Position numbers and translations under genes: made by a program. The notes beneath the pieces were generated by a model. That model was not told the DNA's origin and did no database searches. It saw nothing but the letters and a program-made list of their open reading frames with translations. A stretch of 64,000 nt of DNA, taken from Verrucomicrobiota bacterium. Lineage in GTDB: Bacteria; Verrucomicrobiota; Verrucomicrobiia; Limisphaerales; J093. The stretch spans positions 1 to 64,000 of the forward strand of contig JAKQDD010000079.1 in assembly GCA_029556615.1 (NCBI GenBank). Direction: 5' to 3'. Shown here one piece after another: positions 17,007 to 24,424 of this stretch. Each line of letters begins with the position of its first letter. Within the stretch, counting starts at the first letter, position 1.

Positions 17007-18422
17007 ATGAACCCTCGATTATCCTTGGCGCATCTTCTGGGTCCACGCGGCGCGCGGATTGCGGTCGCGATGGAAGCGGGCCGGCGGTTTTTGGGCGACG
17101 GCGACCCGGGCCGGCTGTTGCCCCGGCTGGGCGAGGAGATTGCCGAGATCCCGGCGTTTGTGTCGATTGACAAGTCGCCCTTGCCGGCGGGGTACGGCGG
17201 GGGGTGTGGTGGTGGGGCGGAGGATTTTCTAGTGGGCCAGGGGTTATTTTATGTGAACGAGCGGCGGCGGTTATTGTTGGACTGCACCTCCGGCCATTAC
17301 CAGGTGCTTTGGGGGTATGGGCACCGGGACTTGACGGCGGCGCTGGTTGCGGCGCAGGAGGCGGGGGTGGTTTGGGACAATCACTCGAACATCCCGCAAG
17401 CGCCGGTGAAGCGGTTGGCGGAGCGCCTGGTGACGCTGGGCAATGCGCCGGGGGAAGCGGACCCGTTGGACACGGTGCTGCTGGGTGTCTGCACGGGGTC
17501 GGTTGCCTGCGCGGCGGCCTTGAAGATCCAGCTCAAGGTATTTGCGCGGGCGCACGGGACGGAGGCGACGCCGGTGCTGGTGGCGCTGCGGGGGAACTAC
17601 CACGGGACGGACATGGTAGCGCAGGGGCTTCGGGGGTTGTGGCCGGGGCTATTGCGGCGATGCGAGGTTGTGGTCTTGGAGCCGAACGACGCGGAGGCAC
17701 TCGATGCGGTGTTTCGCGAGCGCGGTTCGCGGATTGCGGGGTTTTGGGCGGAGCCGGTCATGATGAACCGGGAGGCGGTGGCGCTGGAGCCGGGCTATCT
17801 GGCGCGGGCGGAGGCCTGGTGCCGGGAGACGGGGGCGCTGCTGTGTTTGGACGAGATCCAGACAGGGTTCTGGCTGCCGGAGATGTTCGAGTACCGGCGT
17901 CTGGGGTTGCGTCCGGACCTGGTGGTGTTGGGGAAGGGGCTGACGGCGGGGTTTCATCCGTTATCGGGGTTGTTATTGCGCCGGCGGCATGACGTGCTCG
18001 AGCAGTACGACGCGATCAGCACGAACGGGTCGGCGGCGCTCCCGGCGCTTGTTGCGCTGGCGTCGATCGAGATGATCGAGGGGCAGGCGGCGAGGATCCG
18101 GGACAGCGGGGTGCGGATCCAGGCGGGGTTGAGGTCGCTGGTCTCGGAGTTTCCAGGGGTGCTGTTGGCGGCGGAAGGTCGCGGGCATTTGGCAGGGCTG
18201 AAGTTCCGGAGTGTGGCGGGGGCGCTCGAGTTTCACCGACGGCTGCTGGAGGCGGGTTTATGGACGCGGGTGCATGCCTATCACGAAGGGCACAGCACGC
18301 TGCTGACGAAGCTGGGGCTACTGGCGGATGCGGTGGTGATCGACGGGGTTATGGATCGGATGCGGGAGGTCCTTCGTCGGGGCAGCCCGTGTCGGCCGAG
18401 TGCATCCCAAGGAACACCATGA
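17007..18422 (+). CDS. Class III PLP-dependent aminotransferase
   Basis: A 471-residue enzyme of the glutamate-1-semialdehyde/ornithine aminotransferase type. The fold is marked by LDCTSGHYQVLWGYGHRDL, a glycine-rich phosphate-binding CTGSVACAAALK, LDEIQTGFWLPEMF with the PLP-contacting Asp, and LGKGLTAGFHPLSG with the Schiff-base Lys. About 60 extra N-terminal residues precede the domain. It overlaps the next gene by four bases (ATGA). An aminotransferase inside an isomerase/kinase sugar operon suggests an amino-sugar or a keto-sugar amination step; this is inference. The amino donor and substrate are not determinable here. Confidence 0.88.
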   Translation: MNPRLSLAHLLGPRGARIAVAMEAGRRFLGDGDPGRLLPRLGEEIAEIPAFVSIDKSPLPAGYGGGCGGGAEDFLVGQGLFYVNERRRLLLDCTSGHYQVLWGYGHRDLTAALVAAQEAGVVWDNHSNIPQAPVKRLAERLVTLGNAPGEADPLDTVLLGVCTGSVACAAALKIQLKVFARAHGTEATPVLVALRGNYHGTDMVAQGLRGLWPGLLRRCEVVVLEPNDAEALDAVFRERGSRIAGFWAEPVMMNREAVALEPGYLARAEAWCRETGALLCLDEIQTGFWLPEMFEYRRLGLRPDLVVLGKGLTAGFHPLSGLLLRRRHDVLEQYDAISTNGSAALPALVALASIEMIEGQAARIRDSGVRIQAGLRSLVSEFPGVLLAAEGRGHLAGLKFRSVAGALEFHRRLLEAGLWTRVHAYHEGHSTLLTKLGLLADAVVIDGVMDRMREVLRRGSPCRPSASQGTP

Positions 18423-19828
18423 ACGGCAGCATGAGACCGCGGATTGGGCTGGTAGCCGTGACGCTGGAGTTATACGAGACGCTGGTGCCGGGGTTGCGGG
18501 CATCGCGGGAGGGATGGCTGCGTCGGGCGGTGATTCCCGTGCTGGAGACCTCGGCGGAGGTGTTGTTTGGCGGGGCGGTATTCGGGCGCGAGGCGGTGGA
18601 GTCGGCGGTATCGGATCATGAGCGGGCGGGGGTGGACGCGCTGGTGGTGGTGCATTTGACGTATGCGCCGAGCCAGGTGCTATTGCCGGCGTTGCAGCGG
18701 GCGCGGGTGCCGATTGTGCTGTGGAACACCCAGGAACTGGGGTCGGTGGACGCGTCGTTCACGATGGCGATGATGATCGACAACCACGGCGTGCACGGGA
18801 CGCAGGACCTGGCGAATGTGCTGCGGCGGTCCGGTGTGCGGTTCGAGTATGTGACGGGTGGTGTGGGGGAGGCTGGCGTGCTCGAGGAGCTTGCGGATGC
18901 ATTTGCGGCGGCGGCGGCGGTAGGGCGGCTGCGGCGGGCGCGTGTCGGTTTGCTTGGGCACCCGTTTCCGGGGATGGGGGATTTCGCGGTGGACACGACG
19001 CACTGGGTGGCGACTCTGGGTTGCGAGTGGCGGCACCTGAGTGTGGCGGACTACATCGAGCGGTCGGCGGGTGCGGATGGGGCGGCCGTGGGGTCGCTGG
19101 TTAAGGAGTACGAGGCGTGTTACGACGTTGCCGCCGACGTGACGGCAGCCGATCTCGAGGCCACGGCGCGGGCGGAGTGCGCGCTGCGGAGCATGGTGCG
19201 GGAGCATGGGCTTTCGGCGATCACGTATCAATTCATGGCATTTGGGGAGGACGACCGGTGTTCGACCGTACCATTCGTGGGGGCGAGCCGGCTGATGGCG
19301 GAGGGGGTGGGGTTCGGGGGTGAGGGCGATGTGGTGTCGGCGGCGGCCACGGCGTTCTTCCAGTGGCTGGCGCCGCCGGCGAGTTTCACGGAGATCTTCA
19401 CGATGGACGCCGCGGGTGAGAGTGTGTTGCTGAGCCACATGGGGGAGGCGAACGTGGGGATGGCGCGTCGTGATCGGAAGGTGCCGCTGGTTGCCCGTGC
19501 GACGCCGATCACGCGGACCCGCGATCGACAGTTGGCGCTGGTGACCTGCTTCGAGCCAGGGCCGGCGACGCTGACGGCGATGAGTTTGGGTTCGGGCGGG
19601 CGGTGGCAGGTGATCGCGGCGCGCGGGGAGGTTTTGGATTTTGGTCCGTTGCCGGGTTTTTGTGTACCGCACAGCAAGTGGCGGCCGGCGGGCGGACTGC
19701 GGCGGTTTCTGACCGGGTACGGCCGCGCGGGGGGGCCTCATCACAATGCTCTGTGCTTTGGGGACGCCTGTGGGCGGCTGCGGTTGGCGGCGGGGCTGCT
19801 GGGGGCGGAGTACGTGGAACTCGGGTAG
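18419..19828 (+). CDS. L-arabinose/L-fucose isomerase-family protein
   Basis: A 469-residue protein with AraA-like architecture. N-terminal RIGLVAVTLELYETLVPGL starts a Rossmann-like domain. Likely metal ligands are seen in GFGGEGDVVSAA (Glu), SFTEIFTM (Glu), VLLSHMGEANVGMA (His) and GGPHHNALCFGD (His), in the same order as in AraA. Such enzymes interconvert aldoses and ketoses with Mn2+. Identity to true AraA looks low, so the sugar may not be arabinose. The start (ATG at 18419, AAGGA just upstream) overlaps the aminotransferase stop. The kinase follows 13 bp later, consistent with isomerisation then phosphorylation. Confidence 0.8.
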   Translation: MNGSMRPRIGLVAVTLELYETLVPGLRASREGWLRRAVIPVLETSAEVLFGGAVFGREAVESAVSDHERAGVDALVVVHLTYAPSQVLLPALQRARVPIVLWNTQELGSVDASFTMAMMIDNHGVHGTQDLANVLRRSGVRFEYVTGGVGEAGVLEELADAFAAAAAVGRLRRARVGLLGHPFPGMGDFAVDTTHWVATLGCEWRHLSVADYIERSAGADGAAVGSLVKEYEACYDVAADVTAADLEATARAECALRSMVREHGLSAITYQFMAFGEDDRCSTVPFVGASRLMAEGVGFGGEGDVVSAAATAFFQWLAPPASFTEIFTMDAAGESVLLSHMGEANVGMARRDRKVPLVARATPITRTRDRQLALVTCFEPGPATLTAMSLGSGGRWQVIAARGEVLDFGPLPGFCVPHSKWRPAGGLRRFLTGYGRAGGPHHNALCFGDACGRLRLAAGLLGAEYVELG

Positions 19829-19841
19829 GGCGGGGGTGCGT

Positions 19842-21302
19842 ATGCTGCTGGGACTGGATCTGGGCACGACCAACGTCAAGGCGCTGGTGAGCGATCTGGC
19901 GGGACGACGGATTTCGAGCGGATCGAGTCCGGTCTCACTATTTCGCCTGCGGGACGGCGGGGTGGAGCAGGACGTTGAGGAGCTATGGCGGGCCACGCGG
20001 ACGGCGATGCGCCAGGCGTTGGCGTCGGTGGACGCAGGGGGGGTGGCGGCGGTGGGTGTGTCGAGCCAGGGGGGTGCGCTGCAGGTCTTGGATCCCGAGG
20101 GGCGGCCGTTGGGGCGTGTCATCAGTTGGCTGGACCAGCGGTGTCGGCCGTACGACGCGATGTTGAACGAGGAGCTGGGTCGGGACTGGTTTCGGCAGCG
20201 GATTGCGCATGGGGGTTCGTGGCTTTCGGTGGGGCAGGTGCTGCGGCTGCGGAGGGAGCAGCCGGGTCTTGTGGATGCGCCGAACCGGCTGGGGTTTGTG
20301 GGCGACATCCTGGTATCGCGTTTGTGCGGGCGGGCGGTGCAGGATCGGACGTCGGCAGCGCTGACATTGTTCTACAATCCGCGGAGGCGGGCTTACGATC
20401 CGGAGTTGCTGCAGCGGCTGGGGTTGGAGGCGGGTCAATTGCCGTCGTTGGGTCCTGTTCGGGCGGCGGCTGGGGGGCTATTGCCGGAGGTGGCGCAGGA
20501 GACCGGCATGCGACCGGGGATCCCGGTATCGGTGGCGGTTCACGACCAGTACGCGTCGGCCCTGGGGACTGGGGCGGTCGAGGCGGGGACGACCATGATT
20601 GGCACGGGGACTGCCTGGGTGCTGCTGGTGGTGGGGGACCGGCTGCTCAGGCCGTTGACCGATGACGCGTTTGTGTGTCATCACGTGGTGGACGGGCTTT
20701 GGGGCCAGATTCTGTCGATGGTGAACGGCGGATCGGCGGTGACGTGGGCTCTCGAGATCACGGGGTTATCCGGCCGCGACGGGCCGGGGATTGACAGCGT
20801 GCTCGAGGAGGCGGCGCCGGGCAGCGACGGGGTATGGTGCTGGCCGTACATGACGCCGTTTGGGGCCACCGGCCTCGAGCCGGGCACGGCCGGCCGGCTC
20901 GCGGGGCTGCAATTATCGCATCGGGCGCCTCAGTTGTTGCGGGCCGTGGTCGAGGGGTTGGCGTACGAATTGAACCGGCACCTGGAGTTTGTCCGGGACC
21001 GGGGACAGGCGGTGAACCGGCTGGTGATGGGGGGTGGGGCGGCTGGAAGCCGGGTGACACCGCAGATTATCGCGGACGTGACGGGGATGCCCTTGCGGTG
21101 TTACGCGGGGGTGGAGGCGAGCCTGGCAGGTGCGGTGGTGTTGGCGCGGGGGCTGTTGGAACCGGGGATGTCGCTCGAGGCGCTGGCGGAGGTGATGCGG
21201 TCGTCGACGCGGGAGATTCGGCCGGGGCCGGACCGGGCGTTTTACGAGGCGGGGTATCGTAAGTACCGGTCGTCATTGCCCCTGAGTCGGGAAGGACGAT
21301 GA
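19842..21302 (+). CDS. FGGY-family carbohydrate kinase
   Basis: A 486-residue sugar kinase. The ATP-binding start LLGLDLGTTNVKALV, the substrate-binding segment RVISWLDQRCRPYD, VHDQYASALGTGAV with the catalytic Asp, GTGTAWVLLVVG, and the C-terminal GGGAAGSRVTPQIIADVTGMPL are all as in xylulokinase-like FGGY enzymes. It should phosphorylate the ketose made by the neighbouring isomerase. An upstream in-frame GTG at 19836 is possible but adds only two residues. The stop overlaps the next start (ATGA), showing tight coupling to the amidohydrolase. Confidence 0.88.
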   Translation: MLLGLDLGTTNVKALVSDLAGRRISSGSSPVSLFRLRDGGVEQDVEELWRATRTAMRQALASVDAGGVAAVGVSSQGGALQVLDPEGRPLGRVISWLDQRCRPYDAMLNEELGRDWFRQRIAHGGSWLSVGQVLRLRREQPGLVDAPNRLGFVGDILVSRLCGRAVQDRTSAALTLFYNPRRRAYDPELLQRLGLEAGQLPSLGPVRAAAGGLLPEVAQETGMRPGIPVSVAVHDQYASALGTGAVEAGTTMIGTGTAWVLLVVGDRLLRPLTDDAFVCHHVVDGLWGQILSMVNGGSAVTWALEITGLSGRDGPGIDSVLEEAAPGSDGVWCWPYMTPFGATGLEPGTAGRLAGLQLSHRAPQLLRAVVEGLAYELNRHLEFVRDRGQAVNRLVMGGGAAGSRVTPQIIADVTGMPLRCYAGVEASLAGAVVLARGLLEPGMSLEALAEVMRSSTREIRPGPDRAFYEAGYRKYRSSLPLSREGR

Positions 21303-22384
21303 TGCGTGAGCCGCTGCATTATGTTTGGGACTACACGGACGTGGACCGGGCATTTTGGGAGGAGCATCTGGAAACGTGGGTGCCGCCGCGGTTGATTGAC
21401 GCGCACACGCACGTGGCGCTGGCGGCGCATCGGAGGGTTCCGATGACCGAGGCGATGCGGCGGCAGTACTGGGTGAACGAGCTATTGGAGCCGATCGATG
21501 CGGGCGGGGCGGAGCGGTGTCATCGGATTGTGTTTCCCAACCGCGAGGTGTCGTGTGTGGCCTTTGGGATGCCGGACCTGGATTTCGATCTCGAGGCGGG
21601 GAATGCCTACCTGGGGGGGGAATGTGCGGCGCGGGGCTGGAGCTGTCTGGCGGTGGTATGTCCGCAATGGGGTCCGGAGCGGGTGGCGGCGTTGTTGGAC
21701 AGGCCTGGGGTGATCGGGGTCAAGCCGTACTACTCCCTGATCGGCAGGACGCCGGAGACGCGCGATGCGCACCTGGAGGCGGGCATTTTTGATTTCCTGC
21801 CGCACGGGCAGCTTGAAGTGTTGAATGACCGGCGGGCGTGGGTGACGCTGCACGTGCCGCGGGCGGGGCGTTTGGGGCATCCGGACAATATCCGGGAGAT
21901 TCGCGAGCTGCGGCGGCGGTATCCGCGGATCACGCTGGTGATTGCGCATCTTGGGCGCTGCTATACGGAGCCGCATGCGCGGGAGGCGTTACCGTTGTGG
22001 TCGGAGGATCCGGGGCTGTGGTTTGACACGTCGGCGGTGATGAATCCGGCGTGCCATCGGATTGCGCTCGAGCATTTGGGGCCGGGGCGGCTCGTGTACG
22101 GGTCGGACAATCCGATCTTCTACATGCGGGGCCGGCGGCAGTACGAAGGGCGCAACTACTGTAATCGGACGTCGCACCCGTTTCATTTCAACCGGGAGCG
22201 GGAGGCGGCGGAGATAGAGGGGCGATACACGCTGTACATGTACGAGGATCTTCGGGCGTTGAAGCAGGCATGCGGGGAGCTGGGGCTGACGGGGCGCCGG
22301 GAGATCGAGGCGTTGTTTCACGACAACGCAGCACGTTTGATTGATGGCATATGGTCGGCTCAGGAGGCGCGACATGGCCGGTGA
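21299..22384 (+). CDS. Amidohydrolase-family TIM-barrel hydrolase (COG2159-like)
   Basis: A 361-residue TIM-barrel metal hydrolase. Metal ligands can be followed: LIDAHTHVA (HxH), VTLHVPRAG (His), LVIAHLGRC (His) and LVYGSDNPIFY (Asp). A Lys in GVKPYYSLIG may also be functional. Proteins of this superfamily in sugar operons often act as lactonases or hydrolases of sugar acids, so a sugar-lactone step after an oxidoreductase is plausible but unproven. It overlaps the kinase by four bases and the oxidoreductase by eleven. Confidence 0.78.
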   Translation: MMREPLHYVWDYTDVDRAFWEEHLETWVPPRLIDAHTHVALAAHRRVPMTEAMRRQYWVNELLEPIDAGGAERCHRIVFPNREVSCVAFGMPDLDFDLEAGNAYLGGECAARGWSCLAVVCPQWGPERVAALLDRPGVIGVKPYYSLIGRTPETRDAHLEAGIFDFLPHGQLEVLNDRRAWVTLHVPRAGRLGHPDNIREIRELRRRYPRITLVIAHLGRCYTEPHAREALPLWSEDPGLWFDTSAVMNPACHRIALEHLGPGRLVYGSDNPIFYMRGRRQYEGRNYCNRTSHPFHFNREREAAEIEGRYTLYMYEDLRALKQACGELGLTGRREIEALFHDNAARLIDGIWSAQEARHGR

Positions 22385-23549
22385 CAGGCAGCCGATGAGG
22401 ACGGTGAATTTTGGCGTGGTGGGTTGTGGTTTGATGGGCCGCGAGTTTGCGAGCGCGGTGGCGCGGTGGTGTCATTTGGCGGACCCGCCGGCCTGGCCGC
22501 GGATCGTGGCGGTGTGCGGGCGGGGGGATCAGGGGTTGGACTGGTTCCGGAAGCGGTGGCCGGGTTTGGGGCAAATCACGAGGGAGTATCGGGAGCTGAT
22601 GGCGAATCCGGAGGTGGAGGCGGTGTACATGGCGCTGCCGCACCATTTGCATGCGGAGGTCTGCTGCGCGGCGCTCGAGGCGGGGAAGCACCTGATGGCG
22701 GAGAAACCGCTGGGCATGGATCTGAGGGCTTACGAGGCGATTCGCGCCTGTGCGGTCCGGCATCCGGATCGACTGGTGCGGTGTGCCTCGCAGTGGGTGT
22801 TCATTCCGGCGGTTCAGCGGATTGGGCTGGCCATCGAGCGGGGCGCGTTCGGGAGGATCATCGAAGTCAACGCGGGCTTTTTGCACTCGAGCGATTTGGA
22901 TCCTGAGAAACCGATCAACTGGAAGCGGAGGGTCGAGCTGAACGGGGAATACGGCGTGATGGGGGACCTGGGGATGCACAGTTGCGCGGTGCCGTTCCGG
23001 GCCGGGTGGATACCGCGGAATGTGCGGGCGGTGTTATGCGACATTGTGACCGAGCGTCCGGACGTGGCGGGCGGCCGGGTGCCGTGCCGGACGTGGGACA
23101 ATGCGACGCTGCTGTGCGAGGCGGCGGACGGTGCTGGCGGGCAGAGTTTTCCGATGACTTTGAAGTTCCAGCGGATTGCACCGGGGCAGAAGAACACCTG
23201 GTACCTTGAAGTGCTGGGGACGCGGGCGTCCGCGCGTTATTCCACGCGTGAACCGAAGCGTCTCGAATGGATGGAGTACACTGGGGGGGAGCAGATCTGG
23301 GGGTGCATCGAGACGGGGCATGAGACGGCGTATCCGACGATCACGGGGGTGAACTTCGAATTCGGGTTTTCGGATGCGGTCTTGCAGATGTGGGCGGCGT
23401 TTTTGAGCGAGCTGGCGGGGGTTGTTCCGGTCCGGCGATTTGCGGGGTGCGCGACGCTTGAGGAGGCGGGTTTGAGCCACCGGCTATTCACTGCGGCGCT
23501 CGAGTCGCACTGGCGGCGGAGCGTGGCGCCGGTGGCGGGCGGCGATTGA
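22374..23549 (+). CDS. Gfo/Idh/MocA-family oxidoreductase
   Basis: A 391-residue NAD(P)-dependent oxidoreductase. The Rossmann motif FGVVGCGLMGREFA lies near residue 13, followed by EAVYMALPHHLHAEVCCAALEAGKHLMAEKPLGM, the standard EKP catalytic-lysine block. The C-terminal domain has GEYGVMGDLGMHSC with the conserved Asp and His. The start is set by an AGGAGG Shine-Dalgarno at 22361-22367 and lies inside the end of the amidohydrolase gene. It is the last gene of the + strand operon; the following gene converges from the other strand 46 bases later. Substrate is probably a cyclic sugar or polyol. Confidence 0.88.
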   Translation: MAGDRQPMRTVNFGVVGCGLMGREFASAVARWCHLADPPAWPRIVAVCGRGDQGLDWFRKRWPGLGQITREYRELMANPEVEAVYMALPHHLHAEVCCAALEAGKHLMAEKPLGMDLRAYEAIRACAVRHPDRLVRCASQWVFIPAVQRIGLAIERGAFGRIIEVNAGFLHSSDLDPEKPINWKRRVELNGEYGVMGDLGMHSCAVPFRAGWIPRNVRAVLCDIVTERPDVAGGRVPCRTWDNATLLCEAADGAGGQSFPMTLKFQRIAPGQKNTWYLEVLGTRASARYSTREPKRLEWMEYTGGEQIWGCIETGHETAYPTITGVNFEFGFSDAVLQMWAAFLSELAGVVPVRRFAGCATLEEAGLSHRLFTAALESHWRRSVAPVAGGD

Positions 23550-23595
23550 CTTTGCGCAACCGTCGGCGTCAGCGGGTGCTTTCGGTGGTGTGACT

Positions 23596-24021
23596 TCAGA
23601 GTCGGCCTTCATCGGCATCGATGAAGTCGACGAAGGACCGGATGTCCTCGCGGTGGGCGATGCCGGCCTGTTGTTTACGCCATTGGAGCCGTTCCTGGCC
23701 GGCGGCGTCATCGGGGGCGGGGTAATGGAGCATGGCGTGGCGGTGGGCGGCTTTGTCGGCGTCGGACTTACGGACGTGACATCGGACCCAATCGCACACT
23801 TGGCCGTCGGTGACGGAGAGGCGGACGAGATCGGAGATTTGGTCATGGGTGACGCCGGCGTGTTGGAGCCAGAGGCCATCGAAGCCTTTGCCGAGGTTGT
23901 CCTGGTAATCGGCGTGGAGGAGACCGGCGAGGTGGAGTCGGAGTTTATCGATGTACCGGGGCAGGTGCATCCAACCGTCCATGGTTTCGCGGGGGCTTCG
24001 GGGGTAGATGATGGCGCTCAC
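23596..24021 (-). CDS. DUF5069 domain protein
   Basis: A 141-residue soluble protein of the DUF5069 family. The diagnostic start YPRSPRETMDGWMHLPRYIDKLR is seen (read in pieces: SPRETMDGWMHLPR, then DKLRLHLAG), followed by GFDGLWLQHAGVT and a C-terminal helix around FVDFIDADEGRL. Proteins of this family are widespread in Verrucomicrobiota and have no established function. The gene stands alone between a convergent sugar operon and an unusual palindrome-rich stretch of about 400 bp upstream of it. Confidence 0.75.
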   Translation of the reverse strand: MSAIIYPRSPRETMDGWMHLPRYIDKLRLHLAGLLHADYQDNLGKGFDGLWLQHAGVTHDQISDLVRLSVTDGQVCDWVRCHVRKSDADKAAHRHAMLHYPAPDDAAGQERLQWRKQQAGIAHREDIRSFVDFIDADEGRL

Positions 24022-24348
24022 GGGGGCGGAGTATCGGGTGGAGGGAGGGAAGGTGTCAATGGGGGCGGGCGGGCCCGGATCCTCGCCTAACGCGTGCGGC
24101 GCGAACGTTCGCCATCGGTTCCTGGTGGCTTTTCGCCTTGAAGGCGCGTGGGGTGTCGGCTCCGGGGATGCCCGCCCGCTGGCGGGCGGGCCCTATAGGG
24201 TATGGAGGGAATGAGCCCGCCCCGGGGCGGGCTTCCCAATCCGCGAACCCCCTGGACGGGGCGGCTCGAGGCGCCTGGTCAAGCCCAGGAGGTTGAGCCG
24301 CGAGGGACGCTTGCGCGCGGATTTTGGTCGGGACTGTGCTCCCGGGGA
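24022..24348. repeat. Non-coding stretch with a string of palindromes
   Basis: No gene is seen. Within 200 bp there are five hairpin-forming sequences: 24101-24112 (perfect GCGAACGTTCGC), 24134-24146 (CGCCT-TGA-AGGCG), 24171-24190 (9-bp arms CCCGCCCGC/GCGGGCGGG), 24214-24233 (perfect 20-bp palindrome, arms AGCCCGCCCC/GGGGCGGGCT) and 24261-24301 (GCGGCTC...GAGCCGC enclosing CCTGG/CCAGG). They lie upstream of the DUF5069 gene and downstream of the LamG gene terminator. They may be REP-like repeats; none has a T-tract. Confidence 0.7.
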
Positions 24349-24387
24349 ATAAAAGGAGAAGGGCGACCGGGAGGCACCCGATCGCCC
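24349..24387 (-). terminator. Rho-independent terminator of the LamG/Ig gene
   Basis: On the minus strand a stem with arms GGGCGA/TCGCCC and CGGG/CCCG, each with one bulged base between, is followed by the T-rich run TTCTCCTTTTATT. It lies 38 bp past the stop codon of the giant LamG/Ig gene. Stem length, GC content and following T-run are those of an intrinsic terminator. Confidence 0.8.
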
Positions 24388-24424
24388 TGCGATCCGGCCC
24401 GAACAGGCCGGCAGAAGCCTGGGG

